Notes under the pieces: model-generated
Told to the model about the DNA's origin: nothing
What the model saw: only the letters and a program-made list of their open reading frames with translations
The model's database searches: none
Part shown: positions 16,773 to 26,470 of the stretch, piece after piece
How positions within the stretch are numbered: position 1 is the first letter of the stretch
Layout of the letters: each line of letters opens with the position of its first letter
NCBI RefSeq assembly: GCF_023283895.1
Contig: NZ_JAKILB010000006.1
Span: 62,001-126,000, forward strand
Origin: Shewanella pneumatophori
Lineage (GTDB): Bacteria; Pseudomonadota; Gammaproteobacteria; Enterobacterales; Shewanellaceae
Reading direction: 5' to 3'
Length of the DNA stretch: 64,000 bases
Translations under genes and position numbers: made by a program

Positions 16773-17906
16773 TTAGAAGTAGTAACTAACGCTGATGTTA
16801 AATAGCGAGTGGAAGTCATCATCTTGGTTTTCGATACCTAAGCCTGATTGACCACCAATCCATACTGCGTTTTTACCATAAATGTGGTCAACGAAGATGA
16901 AGAAGTCAGAAACTGCAATGCTCATACCTGTAGTGTTAATGACAGAGTCATTAAGGTTTGCGTTAACATCAGTATCTGGAGTTAGGTGGCTGTAATCGTT
17001 GTAAACTGTCACAGTACCCCAGTCATAACCGATAGATTTCGCGATGTTTGCAGCAAAAATTTGACCTTTTGCAGCAACCTCATAAGCGCCTTCACCCATC
17101 TTCATTGCATATAGGCCGTCCTTGCCTTTGCTATCAAACTGGTCATAGTCGTAATCAACCATTTGCAGTTGTAATTGGTAGCCGCTGTACTGTGCATCTA
17201 AATGTACTGCATAAGCGGTAGATGTGCCGTTGTCATCATGAAGTGAGTCATAAATTTGACCGTATTCTAGAGATGCACCAAGCTGTACTGTTAACTTATC
17301 AAAGTCTAAAACGTAAGATTGACGAATGTTGAAAGTGTTAGTTTCTTCGTTGTTGTATTTTGTGCCATTTACTTCACCAGAGAATGTATCTGCAGCATAG
17401 CTACGAGTATCTTCTGCAGAGTATTCGCTGTTTTTAAAGAATGCGATTTCAGATGTCCAAGCGCCAGAGTTATAAATGGCTTTAGCACCTAGATCGTAGT
17501 CATCTTCAAAGCCCATGTAGTAGTTGATACTTTCCCACCAGTTGTGAGAAATAAAGCTCTTGTTACCAAAAGGCTTACCAACGATACCACCTTGGAATTG
17601 CCAATCTTCAACACCATTGTATGCAGCATAAGCGTATTTAACGAAATGGTTGCTTGAAGAGTTTTTGAAAATGTACTTCGCGCTAGCAGTCCAGTTTTCA
17701 CTAATTTGACTATCGATATCTAATTCTAATGCATCAAATGCAAATTCGCCGCCATTTGACTTAGAAGCTTCATTAGCATCATCAACATAGTATTTAACTT
17801 TTAATGCACCACCAAGTTCTACAGAAGGCTCAAACTCATCAGCCATTACAAAAGTTGGGGCGGCAAGTAGTGCACCAATTAGAATCGATAACTTTAACTT
17901 TTTCAC
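16773..17906 (-). CDS. outer-membrane porin-like beta-barrel protein
   Basis: A 377-residue exported protein: signal peptide (about residues 1-22, ending FVMA), then alternating amphipathic strands rich in Tyr, Asn and Asp, and a C-terminal aromatic ending SVSYYF typical of BAM-inserted barrels. The start is GTG at 17906. The architecture recalls phosphate-selective or general porins, but substrate specificity cannot be judged. A CRP-like site lies at 18030-18045, about 125 bases upstream, and a strong terminator follows the gene, so it is monocistronic. Confidence 0.82.
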   Translation of the reverse strand: MKKLKLSILIGALLAAPTFVMADEFEPSVELGGALKVKYYVDDANEASKSNGGEFAFDALELDIDSQISENWTASAKYIFKNSSSNHFVKYAYAAYNGVEDWQFQGGIVGKPFGNKSFISHNWWESINYYMGFEDDYDLGAKAIYNSGAWTSEIAFFKNSEYSAEDTRSYAADTFSGEVNGTKYNNEETNTFNIRQSYVLDFDKLTVQLGASLEYGQIYDSLHDDNGTSTAYAVHLDAQYSGYQLQLQMVDYDYDQFDSKGKDGLYAMKMGEGAYEVAAKGQIFAANIAKSIGYDWGTVTVYNDYSHLTPDTDVNANLNDSVINTTGMSIAVSDFFIFVDHIYGKNAVWIGGQSGLGIENQDDDFHSLFNISVSYYF

Positions 17907-18029
17907 TTTTTATTCTCGCTAAATGAAATCCGACATTGGATTTAGGGCAGGAATAGTATCTATATTTTTTTCGGATGTTGTGACTGAATGCGCAATCACA
18001 GCAGCGATAAAGTAGCGTTTGATTAATAT

Positions 18030-18045
18030 TGTGAACTAGGTGATA
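18030..18045 (-). promoter_or_regulatory. CRP-like site upstream of the porin gene
   Basis: TGTGAACTAGGTGATA matches about 12 of 16 positions of the CRP consensus. The surrounding 17907-18385 is AT-rich non-coding sequence with no other gene visible. Confidence 0.4.
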
Positions 18046-18171
18046 TTTTTGAAGTTAGCTTTTATTATCAATTGGTATCTTTATTAAGCTTTTATTAAAA
18101 ATAAAAGCGATATTATTTTTAATAAGTGTTGCTTTTAGGTCCCACTATTCAATAAGTCGATAGCCAGTCAT

Positions 18172-18210
18172 TGACCTTAAGCACTGACCTTAAGCACTGA
18201 CCTTAAGCAT
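18172..18210. repeat. three tandem copies of a 13-mer
   Basis: TGACCTTAAGCAC is repeated exactly twice and then once with one change, in the non-coding stretch between the porin and the aminopeptidase genes. Confidence 0.9.
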
Positions 18211-18385
18211 TGGCGATTAACCACTTCCTTGGCAAAAAGTAAGAATTGTATTGAGTACAGATTCTGTGCTTGTCGAGGTTTACTGTGGGAAAAAGTTATC
18301 GAAGTCTTTATTAAATTAACAGTGTTTTTTTGATGTTTTTAGATGATATTTATCAATATCGTTAACAAGTTTACAGACTGCAAAT

Positions 18386-18414
18386 ATAAAAACGACCTAC
18401 ATAAAGTAGGCCGT
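18386..18414 (-). terminator. Rho-independent terminator after the M17 aminopeptidase gene
   Basis: On the minus strand ACGGCCTAC-TTTAT-GTAGGTCGT followed by T5. Confidence 0.85.
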
Positions 18415-18438
18415 AAAAGTGCGCGCTATAGCTAATAA

Positions 18439-19797
18439 CTACTTAAAACGATTTTGCAGGTAATCAAACACCGCGCGAATACCAAATGCTTCACCGCCTA
18501 CAGGGCGACCTGGAAGTTTGCGCACGTTGTATGCCATCACATCAAAGTGGCTCCAGCTAATACCTTTATCGACAAACTCTTCTAAATAAAGTGCTGCAGT
18601 AATTGCGCCGCCAAACGGCGTTTTAGCGCAGTTGGCTAGATCTGCAATGTCACTACCTGTTAAGTCAAGGTAGGGTCTGTGTAGTGGCATACGCCAAACT
18701 GGGTCGTCCACTTTTAAACCAGATGCAGTAAAGCCAGCAGCAACTTCTTCATCGTTGCTGAAAAAGCCCGGCAGTTCAGTACCGAGTGCAATACGCATGG
18801 CGCCAGTTAGGGTTGCAAAATCAATCACAAGTTCTGGTTTATCGTTATTGGCTTCTGCTAATGCATCACACAAGACTAAGCGGCCTTCAGCATCGGTATT
18901 GTCAATCTCAACCGTAATACCTTTACGTGTGGTAATAACATCACCCGGTCTAAAGGCGTTGGCTGATACGGCATTTTCAACAGCAGGTACCAGTACGCGT
19001 AACCTTACAGGTAAGTTATGCGCCATGATCAGTTGAGCAAGGCCGATAACATGTGCTGCGCCACCCATATCTTTTTTCATTAAGCGCATACCTGAACCTG
19101 GTTTTAAATCTAATCCACCAGAATCAAAACAAACACCTTTACCCACTAAAGTCAGTTTAGGTGCAGATTCATCGCCCCAAGTTAGATCAATCAATCGCGG
19201 TAAGTTTTCACTGGCGCGGCCAACCATATGAATAGTTGGATAGTTTTGTTCGAGTAGGTCATCACCAATAATTTGGGTGATATTTGCGCCAAACTCTGCA
19301 GCCATTTCTGTCATGGTGTCACCTAGGTGCTGCGGCATCATGTCAGCTGCAGGCGTGTTGACTAAGTCACGCACTAGCGACACTGAACGGATAAATTTGT
19401 TAGCTTCATCAGCCTGTGCTTGAGTTGGCACAATCAGTACTGGCAATTCTTTAGTATTTTCTTTGTAACGGTCAAACTTATATGCGCCCAAACCCCAGCT
19501 AAAAGCGGCGGTATTGATTTGTTGCTCTGGTGCGCGCAACTCATATTGGCCTGCTGGCAGTTGGTTGACTAGATCGCCACACAACCAGTATGAATCATCG
19601 CTGTTGCTAACAAAAATAACTTGCTCTAATTCGCCGTCAGCATTTGGGATTAAGCTTGCGCCGCTACCACTAAACTTAGTGTTATTTAGCCAGTTATTAA
19701 CTCGTGGAGCTTGTTGCTCGCGCCATTTTGCATATGCGTCGTTATTAAAAATGAATAATGGGATGCCTGAAGCACCAGAAATAATAAGGTTGCTCAT
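18439..19797 (-). CDS. leucyl aminopeptidase family protein (M17)
   Basis: A 452-residue cytoplasmic metallopeptidase that removes N-terminal residues from peptides. The C-terminal catalytic domain shows VGKGVCFDSGGLDLKP (metal-binding Lys and Asp region), the lysine/aspartate pair LMKKDMGGA, and the family signature NTDAEGRL. The N-terminal domain (about 1-165) is diverged from PepA and the length suggests a PepB-like or secondary PepA paralogue. I chose the ATG at 19797 rather than an in-frame TTG eight codons upstream. The gene is followed by its own terminator. The LETM1-like gene upstream ends 158 bases before it. Confidence 0.92.
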   Translation of the reverse strand: MSNLIISGASGIPLFIFNNDAYAKWREQQAPRVNNWLNNTKFSGSGASLIPNADGELEQVIFVSNSDDSYWLCGDLVNQLPAGQYELRAPEQQINTAAFSWGLGAYKFDRYKENTKELPVLIVPTQAQADEANKFIRSVSLVRDLVNTPAADMMPQHLGDTMTEMAAEFGANITQIIGDDLLEQNYPTIHMVGRASENLPRLIDLTWGDESAPKLTLVGKGVCFDSGGLDLKPGSGMRLMKKDMGGAAHVIGLAQLIMAHNLPVRLRVLVPAVENAVSANAFRPGDVITTRKGITVEIDNTDAEGRLVLCDALAEANNDKPELVIDFATLTGAMRIALGTELPGFFSNDEEVAAGFTASGLKVDDPVWRMPLHRPYLDLTGSDIADLANCAKTPFGGAITAALYLEEFVDKGISWSHFDVMAYNVRKLPGRPVGGEAFGIRAVFDYLQNRFK

Positions 19798-19955
19798 GTA
19801 GGGACTCGTATTTGTTATCAATAATGAGAATTGCTTGGCTGATAGAGTATCAGGCCTTGGATTTGGGAGTAAAGCTAGCAGACGTTTATTTTGTTAAGAG
19901 GTTAGGGGATGTAATGGGGCAAGTTAGGATGAATAGATTGCGGTCTAAAAACAAT

Positions 19956-20366
19956 TTAGTCGGCGTTAGACTCAAGATTAGCTTTGCTTGCTACGCGCAT
20001 CATATTGGCTTTGCGTTCTGACATATTGTTAAACGAGCTAGGCAATACATCTACGCCAACCATTTGCCCAAGTTTAACTACTAAAGGGATCGTGATAGGC
20101 GCAAAAGGAAGAACCGCAAACATGCCTAAACCTAGGCCTTTTAAAAGGTCAGCAAACTGCTTGTTAGCCTGAGATAACTCATCTTTTGATGCTTGCTTAC
20201 GGGTGTAGCGTTTGTAAGTGACTAACATGTCTTTAGTCTCTTGCTTTTCTTGAGCAAGCGCATCTTTTAACACCAACATATCGCGCTTTAGGCGCAGCCA
20301 AAATCGACGTCTGCCAATACGGATAACGCGGATAGGGGCTTTATGTAGGTAGATGTAGATTTTCAT
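19956..20366 (-). CDS. LETM1-like domain protein
   Basis: A 136-residue protein, strongly basic at the N-terminus (IRIGRRRFWLRLKRD), with a helical middle and one hydrophobic segment (FAVLPFAPITIPLVVKL). That segment ends in the conserved LPSSF, the hallmark of the LETM1 domain (elsewhere R-L-x-P-F ... LPSTF). In mitochondria LETM1 proteins affect cation exchange and ribosome binding; the role of bacterial members is poorly known. The protein is probably inner-membrane associated. No operon partner is evident. Confidence 0.68.
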   Translation of the reverse strand: MKIYIYLHKAPIRVIRIGRRRFWLRLKRDMLVLKDALAQEKQETKDMLVTYKRYTRKQASKDELSQANKQFADLLKGLGLGMFAVLPFAPITIPLVVKLGQMVGVDVLPSSFNNMSERKANMMRVASKANLESNAD

Positions 20367-20476
20367 GGCGGCGATTGTGCCACAGTCGACACATTAAACC
20401 TAACCTCAAGCGAGTATAAAAAGGTAAAAAAGTGTCAACTGCTTTGTATATCAGCACTTTGCGAGGAACGGGGACA

Positions 20477-21247
20477 TTAGCCCGCGCGTAAACTCAATAT
20501 CTCGCTTAATACTATTGGCTCAGGATAGCGGCAAAACGCCGGATCTTTTTGATCTATGGCGTAAATTGACATGCGGTCAGCTAATTCGTTGCCTTCAATC
20601 CCTACGTGCGCGGCAACGTGCTGAATGTTGAGCTTATTTTTAATTGAGTCATATAACTCATGCGACTGCTGAATGATATCCAAGTTTTTAATATCGCCAG
20701 CAACTTTGCGTTTCCAACCTTTGGTTTTCCAGCCATAAGCCCAGTTTGTGATGCAGTTGATTGAGTACTGCGAGTCACTCAAGATCTGCACGCTTAGCCC
20801 TTGTTTTAGCGATTTATCTGCAATTAACAGTGCTTGATGCAGTGCATTTAGCTCGGCAGAGTTATTAGTACCGTTAGCGTTATACAGGCCGTAGTAGAGT
20901 TCGGTTAATTTAGCGTTTAGATAAACTGCTACACCAGAGCCTGCTTTACCTGGGTTTGGTTCGCAGCCGCCATCGGTAAAAATTGAAACTTCGCAGCGAG
21001 TTAAATCGATATCTAAACTGGCTTTAGGCGCTGTTTTAGTCTTGGTTGCAGAGGCAGGCTTTTTAGCTGCGCCATAGTTCGAGCTATAGCTTGGCGCGTT
21101 AGCAAAAGCGGCTTTAGCTTCTGCTTCAGTCGGGAATGACTTGTATTTTGCTTGTGGAAATTTATCCACTTGTTTCTTGGTGTAATCCCAGCTGGTAAAA
21201 ATACCGGTTTCACGCCCGGCCCACACAACATAATACTTTTTAGCCAT
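20477..21247 (-). CDS. rnhA: ribonuclease HI with N-terminal hybrid-binding domain
   Basis: A 256-residue protein. Residues 1-50 (KKYYVVWAGRETGIFTSWD...FPTEAEA) form the RNA/DNA hybrid-binding domain found in eukaryotic and some bacterial RNases H1. A linker rich in Lys, Ala and Thr (about 55-75) follows, then the RNase H fold. Catalytic residues are visible: Asp in FTDGGCEPNPG, Glu in NNSAELNALHQAL, Asp in ILSDSQYS, and the His/Asp pair in AAHVGIEGNELADRMS. It degrades RNA in RNA-DNA hybrids. This two-domain form differs from the single-domain E. coli RnhA and may be a second RNase H in the strain. Confidence 0.92.
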   Translation of the reverse strand: MAKKYYVVWAGRETGIFTSWDYTKKQVDKFPQAKYKSFPTEAEAKAAFANAPSYSSNYGAAKKPASATKTKTAPKASLDIDLTRCEVSIFTDGGCEPNPGKAGSGVAVYLNAKLTELYYGLYNANGTNNSAELNALHQALLIADKSLKQGLSVQILSDSQYSINCITNWAYGWKTKGWKRKVAGDIKNLDIIQQSHELYDSIKNKLNIQHVAAHVGIEGNELADRMSIYAIDQKDPAFCRYPEPIVLSEILSLRAG

Positions 21248-21318
21248 AAGGCGTAGATCCTAAATTTGGTTAAATAATGGCGTTTTCGCCATTGATATAA
21301 AAAGGCGGTAAATTTAAA

Positions 21319-21885
21319 TTACTGAGCTTTTTTGCAGTTAGCTAATAAGTCCACGAAAAACTGAGTGCCTTTACGTTCAGCAAAAGCGATGTTGCGTTCA
21401 GGGATGGTTTCTGGCTCATCGTAAGTTGATAGCGCTAGCTCCATACTCGCTTCACGAATAATATGCAGAGTTGGGTAAGGAGCGCGATTGGTATAGTTAG
21501 CAGCTGAATCTTGTGGCTCGTCTTCAAAACAATAGTCAGGGTGAAAACTGGCTAACTGATATTCGCCTTCATAACCTTGTTCAATAAGCAGGTCATTAGC
21601 GATATCAACCAAATCTAAATACAGATAAAAGCCTTCAAACCCGCGTGGGATGATAAACAGAGTGGTTTCAATATCAGTGTGTTTATCTAAATAGGCACAC
21701 TCTTCGATAAGGGCTTGCAGTACATTTTGCATGCGAGACTCATCAATCACTGCGTAGCGAATACTGGCACGCTCAACTTCGCGTCTCGCAAATGGGCAAA
21801 TGTTATACTTCATAATCACTTGCTTAACCCAGTTTTCGGTTTCTGTTGCGTATGGTTGTAATTCGGGTGAGATTACCTGAGTCAT
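21319..21885 (-). CDS. DUF1415 family protein
   Basis: A 188-residue cytoplasmic protein matching DUF1415 throughout: an early NICPFARRE motif, the middle FHPDYCFED, and the NRAPYPTLHIIRE segment. The conserved Cys/His/Asp pattern (NICPFA, HPDYCF) hints at a metal or nucleotide site, but no activity is established to my knowledge. It lies 71 bases upstream of rnhA on the same strand and 19 bases downstream of the LysE-type gene, so it could be part of a three-gene transcript. Confidence 0.85.
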   Translation of the reverse strand: MTQVISPELQPYATETENWVKQVIMKYNICPFARREVERASIRYAVIDESRMQNVLQALIEECAYLDKHTDIETTLFIIPRGFEGFYLYLDLVDIANDLLIEQGYEGEYQLASFHPDYCFEDEPQDSAANYTNRAPYPTLHIIREASMELALSTYDEPETIPERNIAFAERKGTQFFVDLLANCKKAQ

Positions 21886-21904
21886 GGGAATAGCCTTTGA
21901 AGAG

Positions 21905-22498
21905 TTATGGCCGGATCATAGGCACGATCGACAGTACAAGCAAGAGCGCCATAGTGACATTAAATATCTTTTGTTGTCTTTGGTTCTTTAGTAATCGCTT
22001 TAATGCAACGCCAAAGCCTAACCAAACAAATGCGCTCGGCAGTGCGACAAAAAAGAACACCAAAGTAATGGTTAATACTTGTGGTGTGAGAGCTTGGTTC
22101 ATGGTGGTAAACGTCGCAATTGCACCAATTCCCATAATCCAAGCCTTGGGGTTAACCCACTGGAATGCCGCAGCTTGAATAAAGCTAAGTGGATTTGCAG
22201 TGTCTTTACCGTTCATTTTGGCACTGCTGCTAGCAATGAGCCAAGCCAAATACAATAAGTAGGTAATACCAACATATTTAATAATGCTATGTAAAATCGG
22301 GTAGGCTTGAAATACAGCGCTTAAGCCTAGGCCAATGGCAAGCACCATGGTCGGAAATCCAATACAAATTCCTAATAAGTGCGGCAGGCTGCGTTTTACC
22401 CCAAAGTTCACTCCAGATGACATGAGCATTATATTATTAGGCCCGGGAGTAATGCCTGAAGAAAAGGCGAACAGTGCGATAGTTAAAATCAGTTCCAT
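21905..22498 (-). CDS. LysE/RhtB-family amino-acid exporter
   Basis: A 197-residue inner-membrane protein with six predicted hydrophobic segments. The family motif SSGITPGPNNIMLMSSG (about 13-29) and the mid-protein FQWVNPKAWIMGIGA are typical of the LysE/RhtB translocators, which export amino acids and homoserine-type compounds. The substrate is not predictable. It begins the probable unit LysE-DUF1415-rnhA on the minus strand. The region upstream is a long AT-rich gap shared with the divergent collagenase gene. Confidence 0.9.
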   Translation of the reverse strand: MELILTIALFAFSSGITPGPNNIMLMSSGVNFGVKRSLPHLLGICIGFPTMVLAIGLGLSAVFQAYPILHSIIKYVGITYLLYLAWLIASSSAKMNGKDTANPLSFIQAAAFQWVNPKAWIMGIGAIATFTTMNQALTPQVLTITLVFFFVALPSAFVWLGFGVALKRLLKNQRQQKIFNVTMALLLVLSIVPMIRP

Positions 22499-23341
22499 AA
22501 AGTGTAACTCAAAAGCTGGGGAAAAAGATGTCGAACGTTTGCCGCCTCTGGCGAATATGCATTCTAACCTGTTAGCTATTAGAGGTTAATAGCGTTTTTT
22601 TGCCTAGTTTCCAGCTTTCGGAGTAATAATAAATTCCTTTTTGTTATATGCACTATCGAATAAATTATAGTTGCATATTTAGTCACTTTTTCACGTGGTT
22701 TTGCTGGTTATCTGCTTGATGATGACTAACGGAGAAAATTTTTGACGTATTGGTTTTGCTTGTTTGCTGAGGCTATTTTGTCAAAGCGAAAGGCGTGAAT
22801 TTGAAGTCGCAGAGTAAAGCATAAATTCCGTTGATGGCCTGACAAGCTCATTTGGCTAAATTTCTATACAGTTAGCATCTAGCAAATTTACGCATAGACC
22901 TTGCAGTAACGCCTTATCCGCTTGAATTAGTTTTTATACTCCACCTGATTAACTGCACGCAGATTATGGTTGCTTATTAATGCAGAATTTCTCTATCTAA
23001 TAGCACTACTTAATAAGTAAATTTATCTAGTTATAAATCCTAATATCACCTGACTCCAATTTGATTTTTCGCTATAAGGCGATAGTACTTGCCATTTTTT
23101 TGACTGGTGAATCTTCATTCACTTACTACAACAAGCTTACATAAGGATGACAGCAAAGTCGGTTTTTAATACTTGATTGTGGATATTGTATAAATTATAA
23201 ACTTAATAGTCTTTTTAACAAAAGATTAACAATTATAAAAATATTACAGTCAAAACACGGTAAGCAATGCTGAAAACAGCATTTATCACTTTTAAGCATT
23301 AGGTGATTTAGCCATGTAGCCGTGGATAATTGGAGTTACAC
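22499..23341. other. long AT-rich non-coding gap between lysE-like and collagenase genes
   Basis: About 840 bases separate these divergent genes. I see no gene, terminator or clear operator in it, only AT-rich sequence. It presumably holds the promoters of both genes, and its length suggests complex control of the collagenase. Confidence 0.6.
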
Positions 23342-26254
23342 ATGTCAATCAAATCATCGAATGTATGGCTTAACAAAAGTCAGTTTAAAATGCATGCCAT
23401 AGCACTCGCTTGCTCGGCAATTTTGCTGCCTAACTCAGCATTGGCTCATAGCACTGAAACTGCGAAAGTGGCTGAGGCTGCTAAACCTGCTCACGGCGTA
23501 GCTAACAAGAAAAAGCGTTTTGAAAAAGGCGCTAATATCCCCGGTCAGCAAAAAGGTGTTGATAATAAACGTCAACAAGCACCCAAGAGTAAGCCTGCAA
23601 AAAAGATTGAAGGCCCTATGGGGACTGTTGGACCTGCTGCAGAGGCTGAAGCCAATGTATGCAGCAGTGAGCTTGCGGATTTAACGGGTCAGGCGTTATT
23701 TGATTTTGTTAGACAAGCTGATATCTCATGTATTTCTGAGCTTTACTCAAGAAATGACGCCGCGTCAGTAGCTGCTTATCAGGTGGAAAATGTCGTTTCT
23801 GTTGCTAATCAAGCCAAGAACATTGCTGCTAGTTACGACAGCCGAAATGGCACAGAGATGCGCAATTTGTTTTACTTTCTTCGCGGCGCATTTTATATCG
23901 AGTTCTATAACGATGATTTGACTTATAGCGATACTCAAGCGGCAGATGCTGTGTATTCAGTTTTACTTGAATATGCCAAAAGTCCTTATCTATTTGACCT
24001 TAGTCAAAATGCAGGTGACACCCTATCAGAGTTCTTTACTTCGTGGTCCAGTGCCGATCGTATATTAGAGAGCGTGCCAGTTATTACCGATTACTTACAG
24101 CGATTTAATGCCGATTTTTTAGCAAGTAATCGTCATCGCGCAGCATTAACGAGTGCACTTACTACGCTTTACTACGGTAGCTGGGCTGAAGACTACAATA
24201 AGAAAGCGCTAGACCATGGTGACTTGATTGACGCGCTGCTTAATATCGCGACTAGCGATTACATTATTAACTCGGCTTACCAATATGAATCGACCGATGC
24301 TTTTCATGAGTTTGGCCGTTTTTATGAATATCAGCAGTACTGGAACTTGCCTGAAAGTTTTAAAACTCGCCTAAACGATGGCGTGCAATTATATATGAGC
24401 AAATTCGAGCGCATGTCAGCCGAGTGGGCCGATGGTGCAGGCTATCTAGATTATTATAATCCAGGCGACTGTGAGCAATTTGGTATATGTGGCTGGGAAG
24501 CCGAGCTTGAACAAACGGCGCTACCTATTAATTACAACTGTAGCGACACCATTTATATTCGTGCGCAGCAGCTAACGGATAATGAGTTACAAGATTCGTG
24601 CGATCTTATGGGCGCGGAAGAAACGCTGTTCCACAATGTATTGGCAACGGGTTATCAACCTGTGGCTGATGACTTAAACGAGAGTTTAGAAGTTAACATT
24701 TTTGATAGCTATGATGATTATGCTCAATATGCTGGGGTAATTTTTGGTATTAGCACCGATAACGGCGGTATGTATTTAGAGGGCACACCATCACAAGAGG
24801 GCAACCAAGCAAGGTTTATTGCTCATGAAGCAACATGGACTGAGGATATTTTAGTTTGGAACCTCAAGCATGAATATGTGCATTATCTTGATGGACGTTT
24901 CAATTTATATGGTGCGTTTAACTATTTTGATATCGATACCGGTAAGTCTGTTTGGTGGTCAGAAGGTCTAGCGGAATATATTTCTAAGCAAAACCGTAAT
25001 GACGGCGCAATTGAATTAGGCCGCTCGCAGGCTTATAGCTTAAGTGAAATTCTGTCTAATACTTATAACAGTGGTTCAGAGCGAGTTTATAGCTGGGGCT
25101 ATTTAGCAGTACGTTTCTTGTTTGAAAATCATCGAGCCGATGTAGATGCTTTATTGGTTCTTGCTCGTGGCGGTGATGCTGCTGGCTGGTTAGCTTATAT
25201 CGACAATACGATTGGCCAGAACTACAACAGCGAGTGGAATACTTGGTTGGCGTCAGTGACCAGTAATGATGACACGATAGATACCGGTATTGTTGTACCA
25301 GTGGACTCAGATGGTGATGGTGTTGCTGATAACCAAGATGCCTTCCCCAATGATCCTACCGAAACACAAGACTCTGATGGTGATGGAGTCGGCGATAATG
25401 CTGATGCATTCCCTAACGATGCTACAGAGACGACAGACACAGACGGCGATGGCTATGGTGATAACTCCGATGTTTTCCCGAACGACCCGACTGAGTGGGC
25501 GGATTCTGATGGAGATGGCATAGGTGATAATGCTGATACTGACGGCCCAGTTATTCCTGTTGAGCATTGCGGTGCAGCAACGATTACAGACGGTAATCTG
25601 ACTAAAGATCAGCTAGAGTGTGTTGCTGGCACTAATATCAACTATTTCTACACCTATATTGACGAAGACAATACACCACTTTATATCAATACCGCGGGTG
25701 GTAATGGTGATGTAGATGTGTATTTCAATCAAAGTATTTGGGCTAAACCATCTGCTTATACTGCTAAATCTGCTACAGCAGGCAATAACGAACAACTTAG
25801 TGTTATCGCCAACCGTGGCTGGGTATATGTCAGCTTAGTTGCGAGTGCAGAGTATGACGGAGTCAGCCTTAGCGTAAGCCTAACTGATGGCGGTGATAGT
25901 GGGACGCAACCTGTTGCAGTGGCTGACGCCTGTGAAACCCAATCGCCATATAGCTATGGTGGCGTTGAGTTTGGTGAAGCAATTTGTATTGCTGATGGTC
26001 ACTCAAGCTATTACTTCTATGTACCAGCGGGTACTGCAGAGGTGAATGTAGCAAGTGGTCACGGTAGTGGCGATGTTAACCTATACGGCAATAGTCAAAC
26101 TTGGGCTGGACCTGATTCGTTTGAAGTTAAATCAGAAAACCAAGGTAACGTTGAAAGTTTAACGATAAATGCCCCAAGCGAAGGTTGGTATTATATCAGC
26201 GCTGATGGTGCACCATCGAGCACAGGTGCAAGCCTAGTGGTTGATATCAAGTAG
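23342..26254 (+). CDS. secreted M9-family collagenase with TSP3-like and two PPC domains
   Basis: A 970-residue secreted zinc metalloprotease that cuts collagen triple helices. Order: signal peptide (about 1-35), a Lys/Pro-rich linker, an activator domain of M9 collagenases, then the catalytic domain with HEYVH (about 510-514) followed by LDGRF and a downstream Glu ligand in WWSEGLAEY. Next are four DxDGDG calcium-binding repeats of thrombospondin type 3 style (about 655-735). Two C-terminal pre-peptidase (PPC) domains end the protein and probably help bind substrate. The ATG at 23342 has GGAG upstream; an upstream in-frame TTG contains that ribosome site. A terminator follows. Confidence 0.93.
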   Translation: MSIKSSNVWLNKSQFKMHAIALACSAILLPNSALAHSTETAKVAEAAKPAHGVANKKKRFEKGANIPGQQKGVDNKRQQAPKSKPAKKIEGPMGTVGPAAEAEANVCSSELADLTGQALFDFVRQADISCISELYSRNDAASVAAYQVENVVSVANQAKNIAASYDSRNGTEMRNLFYFLRGAFYIEFYNDDLTYSDTQAADAVYSVLLEYAKSPYLFDLSQNAGDTLSEFFTSWSSADRILESVPVITDYLQRFNADFLASNRHRAALTSALTTLYYGSWAEDYNKKALDHGDLIDALLNIATSDYIINSAYQYESTDAFHEFGRFYEYQQYWNLPESFKTRLNDGVQLYMSKFERMSAEWADGAGYLDYYNPGDCEQFGICGWEAELEQTALPINYNCSDTIYIRAQQLTDNELQDSCDLMGAEETLFHNVLATGYQPVADDLNESLEVNIFDSYDDYAQYAGVIFGISTDNGGMYLEGTPSQEGNQARFIAHEATWTEDILVWNLKHEYVHYLDGRFNLYGAFNYFDIDTGKSVWWSEGLAEYISKQNRNDGAIELGRSQAYSLSEILSNTYNSGSERVYSWGYLAVRFLFENHRADVDALLVLARGGDAAGWLAYIDNTIGQNYNSEWNTWLASVTSNDDTIDTGIVVPVDSDGDGVADNQDAFPNDPTETQDSDGDGVGDNADAFPNDATETTDTDGDGYGDNSDVFPNDPTEWADSDGDGIGDNADTDGPVIPVEHCGAATITDGNLTKDQLECVAGTNINYFYTYIDEDNTPLYINTAGGNGDVDVYFNQSIWAKPSAYTAKSATAGNNEQLSVIANRGWVYVSLVASAEYDGVSLSVSLTDGGDSGTQPVAVADACETQSPYSYGGVEFGEAICIADGHSSYYFYVPAGTAEVNVASGHGSGDVNLYGNSQTWAGPDSFEVKSENQGNVESLTINAPSEGWYYISADGAPSSTGASLVVDIK

Positions 26255-26283
26255 CTTAGTAGCAAATATAGAAACTAGATAAA

Positions 26284-26310
26284 ACCGGTGCTTAGGCGCC
26301 GGTTTTTTTT
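26284..26310 (+). terminator. Rho-independent terminator after the collagenase gene
   Basis: ACCGGTGC-TTAG-GCGCCGGT (one G-T pair) followed by T8. Confidence 0.9.
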
Positions 26311-26470
26311 ATGGATTTTTTAAGGTCGACAATAGCCACATTTATTCTAATCGCACTTGAGGTGGTCGACAGTTAGCTCGAGTCAGGTTAGGTTAATGTG
26401 TAAGGTGATAACCTTATATGGATTGGTATTAATTCAGATGATAAAAGCAATAAGAGGGATTTTTAGACTT

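Noticed and set aside
25300..25540. near-repeats resembling a CRISPR or minisatellite
   Set aside because: They encode the DxDGDG calcium-binding repeats of the collagenase and keep its frame.
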